Positions 24,485 to 32,327 are shown, counted from the stretch's first letter. The stretch: DNA of 33,007 nucleotides from Halanaerobiales bacterium (GCA_016278415.1 JADQBV010000415.1:1-33007), one strand, 5' to 3'. Numbers and translations: made by a program. The notes: generated by a model from the sequence alone, not told the origin.

Positions 24485-25111
24485 TTAATATCTATTCACA
24501 TGTATTCTATCTTCAACACTTATCTCCTTCTGTTTGTGAAAAACAGCATTATCAGTTGGATAACCTAGAGCTAAGAAACAAGGCACCTCATAATCATCTG
24601 GAATATTTAAAAGTTTTTTTATCTTTATAACCTCATGATTAAAAGGTATACGAGTAACCCCAAATATGCCCTCAGCCACTGCAGCTATTAATATATTTTC
24701 TATACAACACCAAATAGATGCAAATGAATTTAAACTAAATATATCTTTTTTACTAAATAAAGGCTCATGCTGACGGAAACAAGGAATCATTAACAAGCCT
24801 GTATTAATAAGCATCTTATACTGTTTGGGAATAGCCTCAATATACATATTCCTTTGGACAGTATCAGTAAGACCCCAATTATCAACAACCTTTTTTGCTG
24901 TTTTATTTGTCTGAGGCTTTATTAATTGATCAATAAATCCTTTCCTTTGGTCAATATCCTCTAATAATATGAACTCCCATTCACGCAAATGATTATTGCT
25001 GGGAGCCTGTAAACCAGCATCTATTATTTTTTTAATAATCTTATTTTCAATCTTTTTATCGCTAAAATCTCTTATTGATCTCCTTTTGTAAATTGCTTCA
25101 TAAACATCCAT
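24485..25111 (-). CDS. Nitroreductase-family FMN oxidoreductase
   Basis: A 208-residue flavoprotein. The N-terminal RRSIRDFS motif and LQAPSNNHLREWEFILL contact FMN, and AVAEGIFGVTRIPF is the usual second FMN-binding region. Members reduce nitroaromatics, quinones or flavins with NAD(P)H as dimers. The real substrate is unknown. It has an AGGATG SD and sits in a run of minus-strand genes (MarR, DUF5680, this one, PhzF), which may be one regulated group, although gaps of 66-136 bases leave that open. A 9-base direct repeat lies upstream at 25175-25195. Confidence 0.88.
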   Translation of the reverse strand: MDVYEAIYKRRSIRDFSDKKIENKIIKKIIDAGLQAPSNNHLREWEFILLEDIDQRKGFIDQLIKPQTNKTAKKVVDNWGLTDTVQRNMYIEAIPKQYKMLINTGLLMIPCFRQHEPLFSKKDIFSLNSFASIWCCIENILIAAVAEGIFGVTRIPFNHEVIKIKKLLNIPDDYEVPCFLALGYPTDNAVFHKQKEISVEDRIHVNRY

Positions 25112-25247
25112 AAAGTCACATCCTATTATAAAAATTTATATTTGTCTCAACAGCGTTACAAGACCCAAAAAACATATTTAGGTCATTATTTAGGTAGTCT
25201 GCTTAATATCTCATCCCTATAGGCGAGAGTAATACCACCATAAACGC

Positions 25248-25691
25248 TTATTTCACAGTACCTCCATGGAATCTACATTCATATACCTTGTTATCACCAT
25301 TATATATCTCCTCATATCCTATAAACCATTGAAAATCTCCTTCAACTGTACACCTATATATATAATTATTATCTTTAAATTCTTTTGGTCCCCTATATGG
25401 CATATCTTTTGGTACATTTAACAATGCCTCTTTTAAAAAGTTAGCACTAAAACCATCACCTAGTACCCTCCCATAATAATTCATTGCCCAAAATGGTATA
25501 TCTTTTTTCCAAAGTGCTTCTTCACCTGCAAATTTTTCTCCGCCTAAATATGAATCAATATATAATAAGTTATTTTCCTTATACTCTAAATCATGAGAAT
25601 TGGGTCGTGAAGATAAACCCTCTGGACCTTTCCCAGCATATGTCTCCTTCTTAGCCTTTATTAAAAAACCAACAATTTTATCGTGTTCCAC
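25248..25691 (-). CDS. DUF5680-type protein of unknown function
   Basis: A 147-residue soluble protein recognisable by AKKETYAG near the N-terminus, SHDLEY, DSYLGGEKFAG, WAMNYYGRVLGD, the YRGPKEF segment and the C-terminal ECRFHGG. These are, as I recall them, features of DUF5680, a family often found alone or attached to a helix-turn-helix. No catalytic residues can be assigned. The start is GTG (25691) with GGGTGA at good spacing. It begins 65 bases after the MarR stop, so co-transcription and control by MarR are plausible. It has no membrane segment. Confidence 0.75.
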   Translation of the reverse strand: MEHDKIVGFLIKAKKETYAGKGPEGLSSRPNSHDLEYKENNLLYIDSYLGGEKFAGEEALWKKDIPFWAMNYYGRVLGDGFSANFLKEALLNVPKDMPYRGPKEFKDNNYIYRCTVEGDFQWFIGYEEIYNGDNKVYECRFHGGTVK

Positions 25692-25756
25692 TATATATCA
25701 CCCTTTTTTAAATATTTCGATACCGAACTACTTGTTAATTTCAAATCCTTTATCCT

Positions 25757-26215
25757 TTATTCTATGTTATTATCGTCAAAATTTTTCTTAACTTTTAATA
25801 ACATTTTCATAAACATCTCTTCCTCCAAGCCTGAAAAATCTTTATAAATTATATTGATTAAGTCATCTGAAATCCCATAGACCCTACCTTTGATGTTCAT
25901 AGCTTTTTCAGTAAGAACTATATAGCGGTATCTACGATCACTTTCTGATATTTCTTTTTTAACATACCCTCCTTTAATCAATTTATCGACTAGCTGAGTT
26001 ACTGTAGATTTACTTCTATCTACTTTCTCAGAAATTTGATTCATTGTTAATCTACCATTATTTCGATACAATGCTGATAATATTAACCCATGAGAAACAA
26101 CTAAATCTTCAACACCGATTTTATTAAGTTCTGCTTCGATAAATTCCTCCGATTGTTCTCTTATTTTACTAATTAATGATATAATATAGTATCGATTATT
26201 GTATATCTCCAACAT
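25757..26215 (-). CDS. MarR-family transcriptional regulator
   Basis: A 152-residue winged-helix regulator. The core runs from GRLTMNQISEKVDRSKSTVT (helix-turn-helix) to ESDRRYRYIVLTEKA, which is the DxRxxR wing of MarR proteins. It binds DNA as a dimer and usually responds to small phenolic or redox signals. AGGGGTGTA precedes the ATG. Its promoter is a perfect consensus with an imperfect palindrome over the -10, suggesting autoregulation. DUF5680, nitroreductase and PhzF genes downstream are the likely regulon. The N-terminus (LEIYNNRYYIISLISKI) is longer in hydrophobic residues than usual but still fits the dimerisation helix. Confidence 0.9.
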   Translation of the reverse strand: MLEIYNNRYYIISLISKIREQSEEFIEAELNKIGVEDLVVSHGLILSALYRNNGRLTMNQISEKVDRSKSTVTQLVDKLIKGGYVKKEISESDRRYRYIVLTEKAMNIKGRVYGISDDLINIIYKDFSGLEEEMFMKMLLKVKKNFDDNNIE

Positions 26216-26252
26216 TACACCCCTTGTAGGACATTTTGATTAACATAAATTT

Positions 26253-26291
26253 CTATATTACAATTATAGTACGCCGCCGAACTAATGTCAA
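26253..26291 (-). promoter_or_regulatory. Consensus promoter with overlapping palindrome, marR gene
   Basis: On the minus strand TTGACA (26291-26286), 17 bases, TATAAT (26268-26263): a perfect sigma-A promoter. An inverted repeat with CTATA/TATAG ends (26253-26269) covers the -10 and start region, where MarR binding would block transcription. The spacer contains an unusually GC-rich run (CGGCGGCG) for this genome. Confidence 0.75.
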
Positions 26292-26300
26292 GATATCACG

Positions 26301-27251
26301 CTAAAACTTTTTTAGAGCCTTACCATTCAAATAATTAAACTCTTTTCCTTGATATGTATTACGTTCTTTCATTTCTTTCAAAATCATATCCTGTATTTTC
26401 CACCAACTGTGGTCCCAGTTTACAAATAAAGTATTTTCTTCAGGTGCTCTACCTAATAGCCTTTGAACTGCAATATCTGGGCTTAGGTGCTCTAAAAAGA
26501 CTATTACTCTTTCTATATACTCATCAAGACTAATCATTGATATTAAGTCTTCCTTATAAAGTTTACCTAGTTCTGTATCTTCCCTTATATATAAGGCGTG
26601 TAATTTCACATTATCTATACCTAATGCAGAGAGGATCTTAGCATTCTCTATTACATCAAGCATATTGTCTCCAGGAAGATTGAGTATCAGATGTACTCCT
26701 ACTTCTACTGAATACTTTTTCGCTAGTAAAATTGCATCTATAAATTCTGCTAATGTATGCCCGCGGTTTAATTCCTCTAGGGTGTGATAATTTACTGTCT
26801 GTAATCCTAATTCAAGGCTGAGATTCACCTCTGGTTTTATTTTATCTATTTGTTTTTTTATTTCTTTTAGATAATTATCACTTATACAATCAGGTCTTGT
26901 CGATAATGAAATTTCTGCTATACCTTCAACTTGAAGGCTTTCCCTAATATATGAAGCTAATGTTTCCAAGGGCATATAGGTATTAGTGAAATTCTGAAAA
27001 TATGCTATAAACAAGTCAACATTATATTTCTCTCCAATGTATTTTTTATTTTTCTTCAATTGCTCTACAACTGAATATTCTGCCGAGAGATTTTCAAAAC
27101 CTGCTGCCTCTTCTCCACAAAATGCACAACCCCCATTACCAACTATCCCATCTCTATTTGGACAGGTTACTGGTAGATTAATAGGCAGTTTATATGTTTT
27201 TTCACCATATTTATTTTTTAAAAACTTAGAATATCGATAATATAAAGACAT
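26301..27251 (-). CDS. mnmL: Radical SAM enzyme of tRNA wobble-uridine modification (YtqA/MnmL)
   Basis: A 316-residue radical SAM protein of the TIGR01212/YtqA family. The cluster cysteines follow the family's odd spacing, Cys30, Cys42 and Cys45 (C-x11-C-x2-C), with LSLELGLQT and VGVHLILNLPGD further on. In Bacillus, YtqA (MnmL) has been linked to converting cmnm5s2U34 towards nm5s2U34, which YtqB (MnmM) then methylates. This follows from recent work as I recall it. The ATG has AAAGGG upstream, and the gene starts 22 bases after the mnmM stop, so the pair forms one operon. The assignment rests on both family and adjacency. Confidence 0.85.
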   Translation of the reverse strand: MSLYYRYSKFLKNKYGEKTYKLPINLPVTCPNRDGIVGNGGCAFCGEEAAGFENLSAEYSVVEQLKKNKKYIGEKYNVDLFIAYFQNFTNTYMPLETLASYIRESLQVEGIAEISLSTRPDCISDNYLKEIKKQIDKIKPEVNLSLELGLQTVNYHTLEELNRGHTLAEFIDAILLAKKYSVEVGVHLILNLPGDNMLDVIENAKILSALGIDNVKLHALYIREDTELGKLYKEDLISMISLDEYIERVIVFLEHLSPDIAVQRLLGRAPEENTLFVNWDHSWWKIQDMILKEMKERNTYQGKEFNYLNGKALKKF

Positions 27252-27273
27252 TTTTAAAACCCTTTCTTAAAAC

Positions 27274-27837
27274 TTATTTTCTTCTAATAATAGCTAATAC
27301 TTGTGGTGATGTTCCCTGATTAATAAAATTGTATCTAAGTACATTAAATTTCTGCTTATCCAGACCCTCAGCTAAATCTAAAACACCATTTAGTTCTTCT
27401 TGCCCTCCAGGATGTCCTGTGTAAATAACTAATATTATTATCCCACCTATTTTAAGGAAATTAAGACCTTTTTCTAATGCACTAGTAGTAGTTTTCTTAT
27501 CAGTAGTAATATCCTTATTCCCTCCTGGAAGGTATCCCAGGTTAAAGACCATACCACCTATTTCTCCATCAATATATTTATCAATATTTTGATGCCCATC
27601 TTCTATTAATTTCACTCTATCAATAATTTTATTGTTTACCAATCTTTCTCTGGTATTCTCAATAGCTTCATTCTGGATATCAAATGAGATAACTTGTCCC
27701 TTTTTACCAACTAAACTAGCCAGGAAAACAGTATCATGACCATTACCAACAGTCGCATCAACAACGATAGCCCCTTTATTTATATGATCCTTAAGAAGCA
27801 TATGGGAAAATTCAACACCCTGCCAAAAATCAGGCAT
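27274..27837 (-). CDS. mnmM: tRNA (mnm5s2U34) methyltransferase (YtqB/MnmM)
   Basis: A 187-residue class I SAM-dependent methyltransferase. The SAM-binding motif I is VDATVGNGHDT, and a central NLGYLPGG (the family's variant of the catalytic loop) plus YTGHPGG follow. Homologues in Bacillus methylate nm5s2U34 to mnm5s2U34 in tRNAs for Lys, Glu and Gln, improving decoding. The frame is open to a TTG at 27855, but the ATG at 27837 has AGAGGTG at good spacing and gives the usual MPDFWQG start. mnmL follows 22 bases downstream. Confidence 0.87.
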   Translation of the reverse strand: MPDFWQGVEFSHMLLKDHINKGAIVVDATVGNGHDTVFLASLVGKKGQVISFDIQNEAIENTRERLVNNKIIDRVKLIEDGHQNIDKYIDGEIGGMVFNLGYLPGGNKDITTDKKTTTSALEKGLNFLKIGGIIILVIYTGHPGGQEELNGVLDLAEGLDKQKFNVLRYNFINQGTSPQVLAIIRRK

Positions 27838-28177
27838 ATAATCAGCACCTCTCAACTATTTTTTAATAATAACTATTACATAAAAAATCATCTCTTGCTT
27901 ATTCTTATTATCATCTATTACATACAGTTTATTTAATATAATTTAATATCTATATATTCTATTCAACATATTAGCATGATTGTCCTGCCATATTAAAATT
28001 TAATTATAGCTTAGGTAACTGCCAATAGGCTTTACATTAAGTTATAACTAAGGATATAAAAGCAGTAAATGAGATAATAAAAAAGTAAAGTTATTATTCC
28101 ACTTCCTATAATTAGTACCAAAACATATACTAACACATATAATAATATCAAGATAAGTAAAGAAAGGAGGGTATTAA
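27838..28177. other. 340-base divergent intergenic region with possible promoter
   Basis: It separates mnmM (-) from the 66-residue gene (+). No further ORF with an SD and no RNA gene were seen. On the plus strand, AC at 28117-28118 then 17 bases then CATATAATA (28136-28144) fits the mother-cell sigma-K pattern AC-N17-CATANNNTA. The same -10 contains TATAAT, so a sigma-A promoter with a poor -35 is an alternative. Confidence 0.4.
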
Positions 28178-28378
28178 ATGGGACCAAATGAAAATATGGA
28201 ACATAATCGACCTAGACCAGACTGTGGTGATAATTCAGTAGCATGCTCTTTTGCACAACTCTTATGTGTAGAATTTGATTGTATCTTTGACGTTGATGTA
28301 CAAATTGATAGGGATTCAATTGAGGTAAGCTGCGGAGATGGTATTCCAGGGCGCCTTAATGTAAATAATAATGACTAG
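28178..28378 (+). CDS. Small Cys-containing acidic protein, unknown
   Basis: A 66-residue protein that I do not recognise. It has an excellent SD (AAAGGAGGG, 6 bases before ATG), which makes it a real gene. There is no signal peptide or membrane span. It has five cysteines: one in PDCGDN, one in VACSF, two in LLCVEFDC and one in VSCGDG. The composition is strongly acidic, with a VDVQIDRDSIEVSCG stretch that looks like paired beta strands. It stands alone, with a possible sigma-K-like promoter upstream and a hairpin terminator 160 bases downstream. A spore-coat or metal-binding role is imaginable given the cysteines and the possible promoter, but is not supported directly. Confidence 0.75.
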   Translation: MGPNENMEHNRPRPDCGDNSVACSFAQLLCVEFDCIFDVDVQIDRDSIEVSCGDGIPGRLNVNNND

Positions 28379-28709
28379 TCCGGAAATTTAGCAATTATCA
28401 TATATATATCAAGCAGTATGGAATAGAATCAATCTAAAAGATCTAAATTAATAAAATGTAAGTAATTTCACTTGTGAAAACATCTATTATAATATATTAA
28501 GGCTTAAAACTACTAATATAGTTGTGTACAATATCCCGGAGTGTAGGCCTTGATAAGCCTACACTCTTCAATATTTTAGGTATCATTTCAGGATACATAA
28601 TACATAATTCAAAATCTTTGAATCTTATCAGATAATGATAATTAAAACCCATATTTAAATAGAGTTAATTTTAAATTTTATCACAAAAAAAGAAAGTGAG
28701 GTGTTTATA
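28379..28709. other. 331-base intergenic region
   Basis: It holds the hairpin at 28539-28566 and nothing else of substance. AGATAATGATAATTA at 28630-28644 matches 11 of 14 scored positions of a 7-1-7 Fur-type box, which may be chance in AT-rich DNA. No ORF with an SD was found before the start at 28710. Confidence 0.4.
28539..28578 (+). terminator. Hairpin terminator after the 66-residue gene
   Basis: A perfect 10-bp stem GAGTGTAGGC/GCCTACACTC (28539-28548 with 28557-28566), 8-base loop, then TTCAATATTTTA. The T tract is interrupted, so termination may be partial. Confidence 0.6.
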
Positions 28710-29270
28710 TTGTTAGCGGTATATATTTTGATTGGCTTTTTTATAGGTAGTAAAACATCAAGAAAAATTAATAAAACAAATACAGACCAAAAAGAAGATT
28801 TCAATAAATATCAGAATAATACTAAGCAAAATAATAATAATGATACAGACAATAACAATCCTATAAAGCAGCATAAAATTAGAGTCCGTCAAAAAATGAA
28901 AAAGTACTTCTCTATAAAAAGTAATAATCCTGAAGGAATAGATCCTGATAAAATCTCAGTCGATATAAAGAAAAAAACACAAGCGAGGAATAAATCGAGC
29001 CCTGAGCCTAGTTTTATCGCCCTATCAATTCTTTGGGCTCACTATATAGCAAAACAATTAGGGTTGTTAATAGAAAACGTCCCATCTCCCTGGCAGATAG
29101 CTTTTGAACAGAGCGATGGGGAGATATTAAATAAACATAAAAACCTCGATATCAGTAGAGACTCCTGGAGGACTTTTCTTAGTAATATTATAAAAGATAA
29201 AAGTTGGACCAGTTGGATTAAAAACCCGGATGAAGTAAAGAAAAGAACACTTCTTGCATTTGAAAATTAA
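28710..29270 (+). CDS. Membrane-anchored protein of unknown function
   Basis: 186 residues, not recognised. A short N-terminal hydrophobic segment (LAVYILIGFFIG) is followed by a basic stretch. Next come an Asn/Gln-rich low-complexity linker (residues about 25-55) and a second basic region. The compact C-terminal domain (about 105-186) has several Trp residues (ILWAHYIAKQLG, SPWQIAF, SWTSWIKNP). Topology suggests a membrane anchor with a long cytoplasmic tail, since positive charges follow the span. A GTG at 28701 could start the frame, but the GAGGTG SD lies six bases before the TTG at 28710 and would overlap the GTG, so TTG is the better start. A terminator follows at 29373. Confidence 0.65.
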   Translation: MLAVYILIGFFIGSKTSRKINKTNTDQKEDFNKYQNNTKQNNNNDTDNNNPIKQHKIRVRQKMKKYFSIKSNNPEGIDPDKISVDIKKKTQARNKSSPEPSFIALSILWAHYIAKQLGLLIENVPSPWQIAFEQSDGEILNKHKNLDISRDSWRTFLSNIIKDKSWTSWIKNPDEVKKRTLLAFEN

Positions 29271-29372
29271 CTGTGAGATTTCAAAAATAACTTAAGGGCT
29301 TATAAATCGCAAGAAAGTTTTAATTTTGTTTTCTCGAGAGTCTTTAATTAATGGATAAATACAACCAAAAGA

Positions 29373-29413
29373 TAATACCCCAAATAAATACTGGGGTATT
29401 ACTTTAATTTTAT
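29373..29413. terminator. Bidirectional terminator between convergent genes
   Basis: A perfect 10-bp stem TAATACCCCA/TGGGGTATTA (29373-29382 with 29392-29401) with a 9-base loop. On the plus strand CTTTAATTTTA follows; on the minus strand TCTTTTGG follows. It serves both the 28710-29270 gene and the ABC operon ending at 29511. Confidence 0.8.
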
Positions 29414-29510
29414 ACGATATTTCAACTTATCATTATATATAATTATCCGAAAGCTAACTACCACTTCTTTAAGTGGGAGATAAATAATTCTCAGAAACTA
29501 GGAACTTTTT

Positions 29511-30428
29511 TTAATTATTTCCTGTTATCCTAATAAAGACATCATGTAAAGACGCCTCTCTTGAATGGATACTTATTATATCTGTTAATTGTTTTACCTT
29601 ATCCAATTTTTCACCTAAATTATTATACTTCATAGACAAAAGAACAGAAGTGTAATTATCTTCAAATACAAGGCTATCATATGCTTCTAATATTTTCTCT
29701 ATCTCACCTATAGATTTATCTACTTTTATACAATTAATCCTTAATTCTAATATATCCTGACCATACTTCTTCTTTAATTGGTCAGGTGTATTAATGGTAA
29801 TTATTTGACCTTTATTTATAAAAGCCAGGCGATCGCATAATCGTTCTGCCTCTTCCATGTAATGAGTACTAAGGAGTATTGTCTTGCCCTCTTTCTTTAA
29901 GTCAAGAATAGAATTATGAATAATTCTTAGGGATACTGGATCAAGACCACCTGTTGGTTCATCAAGTATCAATAGTTCCGGTTCATTCAATAAGGCACGA
30001 CATATTAATAGCCTCTGCCTCATACCCTTTGAGTAAGTTTTTACCTGACGAGAAGCAGCCTCACTCAAATCAAATTTATTCAGCAAATAATTTATTCTAT
30101 CTATACCCACACCATACATATCACCAAAAAATTTTAAATTTTGTGTACCAGTAAGTCGATTATATAGGTTCTTTTCTTCAAAAACAACACCCATTTTTTT
30201 ATATATACTCTTATCTATTTCACTAATATTCCTTTGAAATATCATACATTTACCTTTATCTTGGTGAAGTAAACCTAATAAAATATTGATTGTTGTTGTC
30301 TTTCCTGCACCATTAGGTCCTAAGAAACCAAAAACCTCTCCTTTATTTACAGAAAAACTAATATTTTTTACAGCCGTTGTATTCTTATACCTTTTTGATA
30401 GATTCTTTATTTCAATTATTGAAGACAT
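29511..30428 (-). CDS. ABC exporter ATP-binding protein
   Basis: A 305-residue ATPase of the ABC-2/DrrA-CcmA type. Walker A is GPNGAGKTT (37-45), the signature is YSKGMRQ (132-138), Walker B is LLILDEP (152-158) and the switch His is in STHYMEEAE. A C-terminal extension of about 80 residues is usual for exporter ATPases of this class. It is the last gene of a three-gene operon (permease, extracytoplasmic protein, ATPase) and starts nine bases after its neighbour's stop, with GGGAGA upstream. The exported molecule is unknown; no bacteriocin, lantibiotic or drug-modifying gene is adjacent. Confidence 0.9.
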   Translation of the reverse strand: MSSIIEIKNLSKRYKNTTAVKNISFSVNKGEVFGFLGPNGAGKTTTINILLGLLHQDKGKCMIFQRNISEIDKSIYKKMGVVFEEKNLYNRLTGTQNLKFFGDMYGVGIDRINYLLNKFDLSEAASRQVKTYSKGMRQRLLICRALLNEPELLILDEPTGGLDPVSLRIIHNSILDLKKEGKTILLSTHYMEEAERLCDRLAFINKGQIITINTPDQLKKKYGQDILELRINCIKVDKSIGEIEKILEAYDSLVFEDNYTSVLLSMKYNNLGEKLDKVKQLTDIISIHSREASLHDVFIRITGNN

Positions 30429-30437
30429 TTATCTCCC

Positions 30438-31004
30438 TCATTTCGCCTCTGCTTCCTCTTCCTCTTCCGCTTCTTTTTTGATGACAGAAGGGTCCCATAG
30501 TAAATAATACTTCTGCTTATCTATTAATATATATACCTGATTATCTACGTCTCGTGTTTGTTCTGCCCCTGCAAATATTAAGTCCATTTTATAAGAAATT
30601 GGAACCTTATATATATCTTTATCCTTGATATCCATTACTATATCTTTAAATTTATTAGGTATTTCAATTTTTTCTAATTCGACACCCACTATAATTTCAC
30701 TAATTTTGATTTTATATTTCTTGAATTCTTTATCTTGATAATACTCATATTCCTCCTCTGTAATCATTTCCTTAATATCAGGATGTAATATTTGGTACAC
30801 ATACTGAAAATTCTTTTTTGAATATTCTAGGTATATTTCTTGAACAAAATTTCTTAAGTTTACTTCTTTCTCACTTAATTCGACTATGCTTAAACTATTT
30901 TCTTCTTGAGAATATATGACATGAGAACTGAACAATATAAGTGCGATAAAAATTATAATTTTAAAATTGCTTTTTTTAAAAAGATTTTTGTAATTAATAA
31001 GCAT
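30438..31004 (-). CDS. Extracytoplasmic protein with acidic tail, unknown
   Basis: 188 residues, unrecognised. Lysines, then a hydrophobic segment (IIIFIALILFSSHVIYS, about residues 15-31), look like a signal peptide or anchor without a lipobox cysteine. The mature part starts helical (FVQEIYLEYSKKNFQYVYQILHPDIKEMI) and continues with beta-like stretches ending YILIDKQKYYLLWDPSV, a pattern reminiscent of NTF2-like folds; that is a guess from shape only. The C-terminus is a run of Glu and Ala (EAEEEEEAEAK). The gene lies between permease and ATPase: it starts three bases after the permease stop, with AAGGTGAG as SD. An accessory subunit of the exporter is the natural inference. Confidence 0.7.
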   Translation of the reverse strand: MLINYKNLFKKSNFKIIIFIALILFSSHVIYSQEENSLSIVELSEKEVNLRNFVQEIYLEYSKKNFQYVYQILHPDIKEMITEEEYEYYQDKEFKKYKIKISEIIVGVELEKIEIPNKFKDIVMDIKDKDIYKVPISYKMDLIFAGAEQTRDVDNQVYILIDKQKYYLLWDPSVIKKEAEEEEEAEAK

Positions 31005-31007
31005 ATA

Positions 31008-32018
31008 TTAGCTCACCTTCCTAAACTTAATAAGAGTTACTAATGATAATATAAGTGCAAATAAAAATAAAATACTTAAGTCCTTGCTAATACTTACTTT
31101 CCCTTGATAAATAAGCAATTTTTCTAATGAACTATAGAGGTAATGTGTAGGGAAAAACCTGGCAAAAATCCTGGTAAAATTAGATAAATCTGCAATTAAA
31201 GTAGGAAATAATAAGGGAAAATAAATAATTGTACCAATAGAGCGAGCAGTAGATTGTGAATCAGTAAAAGAACCTATTAGCAGACCGATAGAAGTGAAGC
31301 TTACTGATGCCACTAAAATAACCATTATTAGTTTTAATAAATTTATAATTCCAATTAAATATACACCATTTAATAAACACATTATGAAGATTGTTATAAA
31401 AGTAAATAAAACGCCAAAGATCCCTTTTCCTAATAAAATATCAAATTTACTGGCTGGTGATATAATAATAGAATATAGTGTCTTATTCTCCTTTTCTTCT
31501 GCAAATCCACCAGAAATTATTAATACACCTATCATCGTTATTGTTATGGTTATCCAAATTGGTAAGAAAGATAATGAAGATATAGCTGAGTTTAAAGGAA
31601 CAAAGTCTATATTAGAATCTGGGCTTTCATTTAAATAGACCCTTATTAGATTCTCCAGATTATCTTTAAGAAAAAAATAAGTAAGAGATTGACTGCTATC
31701 CAAATATACTGTGAAGCCCTCTTCGTATACTATCAAACCTTCAATTTGTCCACTTTTTAAAGACTCAATTCCCTTATTTTCATTTTTGTAAGTAATTGTC
31801 TTAAGATCATTAACATCATCTATAAAACTGCTAAAAGATGAAGATTCACTTTCCACAACCCCTACATTAAATACCTTAGTAATCTCATTACTATTTACTA
31901 CAGAAAACAAGAGAGAAGCAAGAACAGGTAGTAGAATAACTATTAATACTGTTTTGTTTTTAAAGGACTCTATAAAATCCTTTACAATTATTGCCCTAAT
32001 TCGTCGATATCTATTCAT
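31008..32018 (-). CDS. ABC-2 type exporter permease
   Basis: A 336-residue ABC-2 permease. An N-terminal transmembrane span (about residues 20-45) is followed by a large extracytoplasmic loop of about 110 residues and then a cluster of five or six spans. The loop before them carries the conserved GGFAEEKENKTLYSIIISPAS segment, which docks on the ATPase, and GKGIFGVLF. This topology matches NatB/YhaP/YhgE-like exporters. The longest frame begins at ATG 32036, but the ATG at 32018 has AGGGG eight bases upstream and gives a normal basic N-terminus (MNRYRRIRA), so I use that. It is the first gene of the operon. Substrate unknown; sodium extrusion by NatAB-like pairs is one possibility in a salt-adapted cell. 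Confidence 0.85.
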   Translation of the reverse strand: MNRYRRIRAIIVKDFIESFKNKTVLIVILLPVLASLLFSVVNSNEITKVFNVGVVESESSSFSSFIDDVNDLKTITYKNENKGIESLKSGQIEGLIVYEEGFTVYLDSSQSLTYFFLKDNLENLIRVYLNESPDSNIDFVPLNSAISSLSFLPIWITITITMIGVLIISGGFAEEKENKTLYSIIISPASKFDILLGKGIFGVLFTFITIFIMCLLNGVYLIGIINLLKLIMVILVASVSFTSIGLLIGSFTDSQSTARSIGTIIYFPLLFPTLIADLSNFTRIFARFFPTHYLYSSLEKLLIYQGKVSISKDLSILFLFALILSLVTLIKFRKVS

Positions 32019-32210
32019 AAAAAATACCCCTAACATTATAGTAAAAAAATTTGTATTTACCCAATAACTACTACCAATAGAACTGCCAGTACTTGATTTT
32101 TAGATCATCCTTTAATTTTTTTAAAGTGGAAACAGACGGTACTATTCACCTAATTTCGTTCTACAAAGACTGTATTTTACTTCCGTATATATAGCGTAAC
32201 TATTCACACT

Positions 32211-32245
32211 AATAAAGGGAGGAGATATAAAATTATATCTCCTCC
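32211..32245 (-). terminator. Rho-independent terminator after the 23-residue peptide gene
   Basis: A near-continuous palindrome: GGAGGAGATATAA (32218-32230) pairs with TTATATCTCCTCC (32233-32245). On the minus strand CTTTATT follows. It starts 11 bases past the peptide stop and supports a discrete short transcript. Confidence 0.75.
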
Positions 32246-32255
32246 AACTATACTT

Positions 32256-32327
32256 CTATGGAGCCATATTATTAAGATAATAAACTACTGCCCAAATTAC
32301 CACAACAAAGCCTATTAATTCTAACAT
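32256..32327 (-). CDS. 23-residue single-span membrane peptide
   Basis: A very short ORF. The ATG at 32327 is preceded by AGGGGG at a 7-base spacing and the frame ends with TAG at 32256. The peptide is almost entirely one hydrophobic helix: MLELIGFVVVIWAVVYYL, then a short NNMAP tail. A dedicated hairpin terminator begins 11 bases past the stop. SD, start, membrane-length hydrophobic core and terminator together argue for a real gene. Possible roles are a small regulatory membrane protein, a subunit of the neighbouring ABC exporter, or a type I toxin-like peptide. Nothing in the sequence decides among these, and I saw no antisense RNA promoter. Confidence 0.65.
   Translation of the reverse strand: MLELIGFVVVIWAVVYYLNNMAP

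Noticed and set aside
25203..25247. Hairpin TCTC...GAGA with CCTATAGG core after the DUF5680 gene
   Set aside because: The stem is short and interrupted and no T tract follows on either strand, so I do not call a terminator.
31294..31638. 114-codon plus-strand frame opposite the ABC-2 permease
   Set aside because: Antisense shadow of the membrane-domain coding region, with no SD and no recognisable motif.
32035..32040. TATAAT just before the ABC-2 permease gene as its -10
   Set aside because: The transcript would start within about ten bases of the chosen ATG, leaving no room for the SD, and the -35 (TTGGGT, 18-base spacer) is poor.
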